Below are positions 61,306-64,000 of a stretch of 64,000 nucleotides of DNA, piece after piece (the first letter of the stretch is position 1; each line of letters starts with the position of its first letter). Where the stretch lies: NCBI GenBank assembly GCA_963798655.1, contig CAWCUH010000003.1, forward strand, positions 1-64,000, in the 5' to 3' direction. The DNA comes from CAVSMC01 sp963798655. GTDB taxonomy: Bacteria; Pseudomonadota; Gammaproteobacteria; Burkholderiales; Casimicrobiaceae. Under the pieces are notes generated by a model that did not search any database, was not told the origin of the DNA, and saw only the letters and a program-made list of their open reading frames with translations. The translations under genes and the position numbers were made by a program.

Positions 61306-64000
61306 ATGGACGTTCTGACACGCACGGCTGCGCTGCGACTGCCTACGGAGCCTTATCCGGGACTTCGTCCTTTCCTCGACCACGAGGCGCCGCTGCTAAT
61401 GGGTCGTGCGAGCCAGGTGAAGGAAGTCGTCGGCCGGCTTAAGGCGACGCACTTCGTCGCCGTGGTCGGCGGTTCGGGCTCGGGCAAGTCGTCGCTGGTA
61501 CGCGCCGGCGTCGTACCGAGTCTTCGTGGATATGGCATTCCCGACGCGGGTTCGTACTGGATCCCCGTGGTAAGTACTCCCGGCACGACACCGCACGAAG
61601 AGCCGCCGCTCGACGGCCAAACCGGTGGCGCGAAAGATTTGCGTGCAGACCAGACGCCGGTCACTCGGCTCGCTTGGAAGTTTTCGCATTCGCTCAAGCC
61701 GCTGGACAGTCCCGAAGAGGAAGCCGAACGGCGCAGCCAAATCGCGACGGTGTTCAGGCAAGGATCGGGTTTTGCGCGGCTCGTGAAGGTCTACTCGAGC
61801 GATCTCGCGCAAGTCGGTCCCGACGTGGAGGATGCTCGCTTTCTTTTCGTAATTGACCAGTTCGAGGAATTGTTCCATCCGAACAACCACGGAAACAACG
61901 ATGCCCAGCTGATGGTCGAGGCGGTCATCGACCACTTCTTCAACCCGCACGAGCGCTGCTTCGTCGTCATAACGATGCGAAGCGAGCACCTGTCCGATTG
62001 CGCGGCCTATCTCGAACTGCCCGATGCAATCAACGAGTCGTTGTATCTCGTACGGCGTCTAAACGCGCAGGAGTTGCGCGATGCGATTGTGGGCCCGGCC
62101 AAGTACTACTTGCGCCTGCTGCAGCGCAAGGACGACCAGGAACACGCTGTCGCGTCGGACGTCGTCTTTGATGAGTCCGTTGTTCAGCGTTTGGTGCAGG
62201 ACGCGGGCAGCATCGCCTGGGATGCCGATCACCTTCCGCTTCTGCAGCATGTTCTCGCCCGCATGTGGCGGGCTGCGTGCGCGCGGGAGAATCTGCAGGC
62301 CGGCGACGTTCCCGAACGAGTGAGCGAGCAGGATCTCGAGCACGCAGTCCTGCCGGACGGCGATCGGACGGATGGCTGGCTCGGCGGGCACGAAGCGCTC
62401 AACACACTGAGGGCGAGCCTCGAGAACTGGGCGGACTTCACGTACCGCGAGCACTCACAGGAAGAACGAGCGCAGATCGAGATCGTCCTCCGCCACTTGG
62501 CGTACAAGGACCCGAACAACGGCATGTATTTCCAGCAGCGCGTCGACGTCGACGATCCGCGGCTTCTGCCGGGCGTGCCGCAGCCGCGCGATCAGCTGCA
62601 CAGAATGCTCGATCGCGGATTTCTCGATACCGTCAATTACATGTTCTGGGATGACGAGAATCCGGATCGCGTCACCGTCAAGGTATCGCACGAGGCGTTC
62701 ATCCGTGGATGGGACCGTTTTCGCAAAGTGATCGACGCGGAGGCCGATCGCTTCGACGAGTTTGTCGCCGTCTTGCGCAAATGCTCGCAGTGGAAAGTCG
62801 AATGCGACGAGAAGTTCCTGCTCGAATCGTCCGAGCAGCAGCGTGTGGACGCCGCAGGGTTGAACGAAATATTTCAGTCGCACGACGAGCGCAAGGACTG
62901 GTTCCGGGTACTGCTTCAGTATCGCGACGGAGAGCGCCTTGCGAAGATCGAACCTGATGTCGACGCGTTCCTAGCCGCTTCGCGCGAGCGTCTCGCGAAG
63001 ATCGAGCGCGAAAAGCGCGATGCTGCGGAGCGGGAGCACGCTCTCAAGGAAAAGGCCTTCGAAGCCGAGCGCGAGCGTCAGATGTTGCAGCTGAAAGCGG
63101 ACGCGCAGCAGAAGGAGGATGAGGCGCGAAGGTTGCAAGCGGAAGCGGCTTTCGAACGAGCTCGCGCGGTCGCCACCCGCAATCGCGTCGCAGCCTGGAG
63201 CGCCGCCGGCTCGACGCTCTTCCTTGCGGGCATCGCCGGATTTGCCGTTTTCGTCGAACTCCCCGCCATGCACAGCATCGACAAGTTCGCCGACGCGCGA
63301 TCGAAAGTCGAACGGCGCCAGGCCGGAATCGCGCAGAACGTTCCGGCAACCGAGCGACTTCGCACGTTTGTCGATGCCGCCAGGCTGGTCGACGAGGCAA
63401 AGGCCGGTGAGAGCATCTTGGGCATCAAGACAAATCGCGTTCTGGACTGGTTTGACTGGGTGCCGCCGGTGAAGTCGACGAAAGGCGTGCTCAACAAGAC
63501 GTCGTCGGAACCCGTCGTCGCAGGCACGTTTCGCAACCTGCTCACGACAGCGGTGTGGCCGACGCTCACCGATCCCGTCAAAGTGGGTGACAAAGTAGTC
63601 AAGCCGAAACGCGTCGACGCGCAATGCGGCGGCGCCGCGGCAAACCGTACGGGTAGCTTATTTCTCGGGAAGGAAGCCGACCGCGGCATTTTCGTCCCGG
63701 CGACGGTCGACCGGGACGGCGAGTTGCGACTGTATAGCGCCGCGTGGAAGAACTCGCAGTGCACGGCAACCGCGCTTTCCTACTCCTTGCCGGCGTACCT
63801 CGATCCGGCCCTGCTTTTCGACGCCGACATCAGCCATTTCGCCGTAGCATTGAAGGGAACGACGCAAAGCCCGGACTACGTGAACTTGTACCGGGTCAAC
63901 TGGGAACGCGATCCGAAGGGCGGGATCGCGGCGAATGTACAACTGCTGTCGCTGGTGCCGGACCTCATTGTCACGGAGCTGACGGCAAGCGGCGGGCAAG
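61306..64000 (+). CDS. nSTAND-like NTPase with a TM segment, cut by the right window edge
   Basis: At least 898 aa; the frame is open to the window end. N-terminus EPYPGLRPFLDHEAPLLMGR is typical of nSTAND1 NTPases. Walker A at VVGGSGSGKSSLVRAG (K61), Walker B RFLFVIDQFEELFHP (D184), then MRSEHLSDC (sensor-like). Helical STAND regions continue to about residue 500. A coiled coil rich in Glu/Arg/Lys precedes a TM helix (about 630-650: AAGSTLFLAGIAGFAVFV). The part beyond is probably extracytoplasmic and may recognise a ligand. The gene starts 22 nt after the TIR gene, suggesting one operon. Such STAND proteins act as ligand-driven switches that signal to an effector, here plausibly the TIR protein. 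Confidence 0.85.
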   Translation, partial: MDVLTRTAALRLPTEPYPGLRPFLDHEAPLLMGRASQVKEVVGRLKATHFVAVVGGSGSGKSSLVRAGVVPSLRGYGIPDAGSYWIPVVSTPGTTPHEEPPLDGQTGGAKDLRADQTPVTRLAWKFSHSLKPLDSPEEEAERRSQIATVFRQGSGFARLVKVYSSDLAQVGPDVEDARFLFVIDQFEELFHPNNHGNNDAQLMVEAVIDHFFNPHERCFVVITMRSEHLSDCAAYLELPDAINESLYLVRRLNAQELRDAIVGPAKYYLRLLQRKDDQEHAVASDVVFDESVVQRLVQDAGSIAWDADHLPLLQHVLARMWRAACARENLQAGDVPERVSEQDLEHAVLPDGDRTDGWLGGHEALNTLRASLENWADFTYREHSQEERAQIEIVLRHLAYKDPNNGMYFQQRVDVDDPRLLPGVPQPRDQLHRMLDRGFLDTVNYMFWDDENPDRVTVKVSHEAFIRGWDRFRKVIDAEADRFDEFVAVLRKCSQWKVECDEKFLLESSEQQRVDAAGLNEIFQSHDERKDWFRVLLQYRDGERLAKIEPDVDAFLAASRERLAKIEREKRDAAEREHALKEKAFEAERERQMLQLKADAQQKEDEARRLQAEAAFERARAVATRNRVAAWSAAGSTLFLAGIAGFAVFVELPAMHSIDKFADARSKVERRQAGIAQNVPATERLRTFVDAARLVDEAKAGESILGIKTNRVLDWFDWVPPVKSTKGVLNKTSSEPVVAGTFRNLLTTAVWPTLTDPVKVGDKVVKPKRVDAQCGGAAANRTGSLFLGKEADRGIFVPATVDRDGELRLYSAAWKNSQCTATALSYSLPAYLDPALLFDADISHFAVALKGTTQSPDYVNLYRVNWERDPKGGIAANVQLLSLVPDLIVTELTASGGQ

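Noticed and set aside
59826..61325. 499-codon minus-strand frame over the TIR gene
   Set aside because: Antisense to the maturase end and TIR gene, whose motifs are clear.
62971..63764. Minus-strand frames near the right edge
   Set aside because: Shadows of the nSTAND gene, which is open to the window end.

Overview
The window is a GC-rich proteobacterial chromosome segment, most likely betaproteobacterial or a neighbouring gammaproteobacterium. The basis is the E. coli-type glutamate-cysteine ligase, YggX, DUF971, FIST, YidB, GlsB/YeaQ and CHASE2-SpoIIE genes. The left 39 kb is strongly accessory; the right 25 kb is more chromosomal but ends in an unusual RiPP-type operon. Both window edges cut genes (1-301 and 61306-64000).

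1-13.6 kb: a HEPN-domain gene with a downstream partner cut by the window edge, then an IS5-family element (941-2257, CTAA target duplication). Next comes an IS91-type unit (tyrosine integrase plus HUH transposase) split exactly by an IS66 element (4021-6450, 8-bp duplication TGCTGTTC). A second tyrosine recombinase (7728-8366) and a degraded copy of its 3' end (11992-12078) bracket two exported proteins: a large cysteine-repeat protein and a colicin-M-like domain protein that lacks the catalytic His. A secreted parallel beta-helix protein follows.

14-23 kb: a compact minus-strand block containing YggX, DUF971, a CCAEP-tail radical SAM protein, an ATP-grasp enzyme, a SagB/ThcOx-type nitroreductase and a FIST sensor. 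The radical SAM/ATP-grasp/SagB trio looks like an uncharacterised biosynthetic pathway. An SGNH hydrolase and an atypical metallo-beta-lactamase-fold protein follow. Three copies of one palindromic repeat lie 3' of genes in this region.

23-39 kb: a mobile and defence zone. It holds three AbrB/PIN toxin-antitoxin modules, an integrase, a second IS66 (25974-28428, duplication GGAAGAAA) and a four-ORF overlapping operon (GHKL ATPase, PD-(D/E)xK nuclease domain, second nuclease-like protein, PIN protein) that resembles predicted MutL/MORC-type restriction operons. An IS21 element and several gene fragments follow. A tRNA 3'-end sequence at 38951-38973 probably marks an attachment site and the edge of this island.

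39-58 kb: a partner-switching signalling locus (RsbW-like kinase, STAS protein, CHASE2-PP2C phosphatase, MBL protein, FecR and OmpA proteins), a rubrerythrin-like protein, stress and envelope genes (YidB, GlsB, DUF3761, BON-LysM), a Bcs1-type AAA ATPase, gshA, a decayed AI-2E transporter gene, a hybrid histidine kinase, a Fic C-terminal remnant and a second GHKL ATPase.

58.4-64 kb: the most interesting part. A 112-aa exported precursor ends in eight perfect consecutive W-x-N triads plus Arg. It is followed closely by a GrrM/OscB-like radical SAM/SPASM maturase, a TIR-domain protein and an nSTAND-like NTPase with a transmembrane segment. I read this as a cyclophane (triceptide-like) RiPP system coupled to TIR/STAND signalling.
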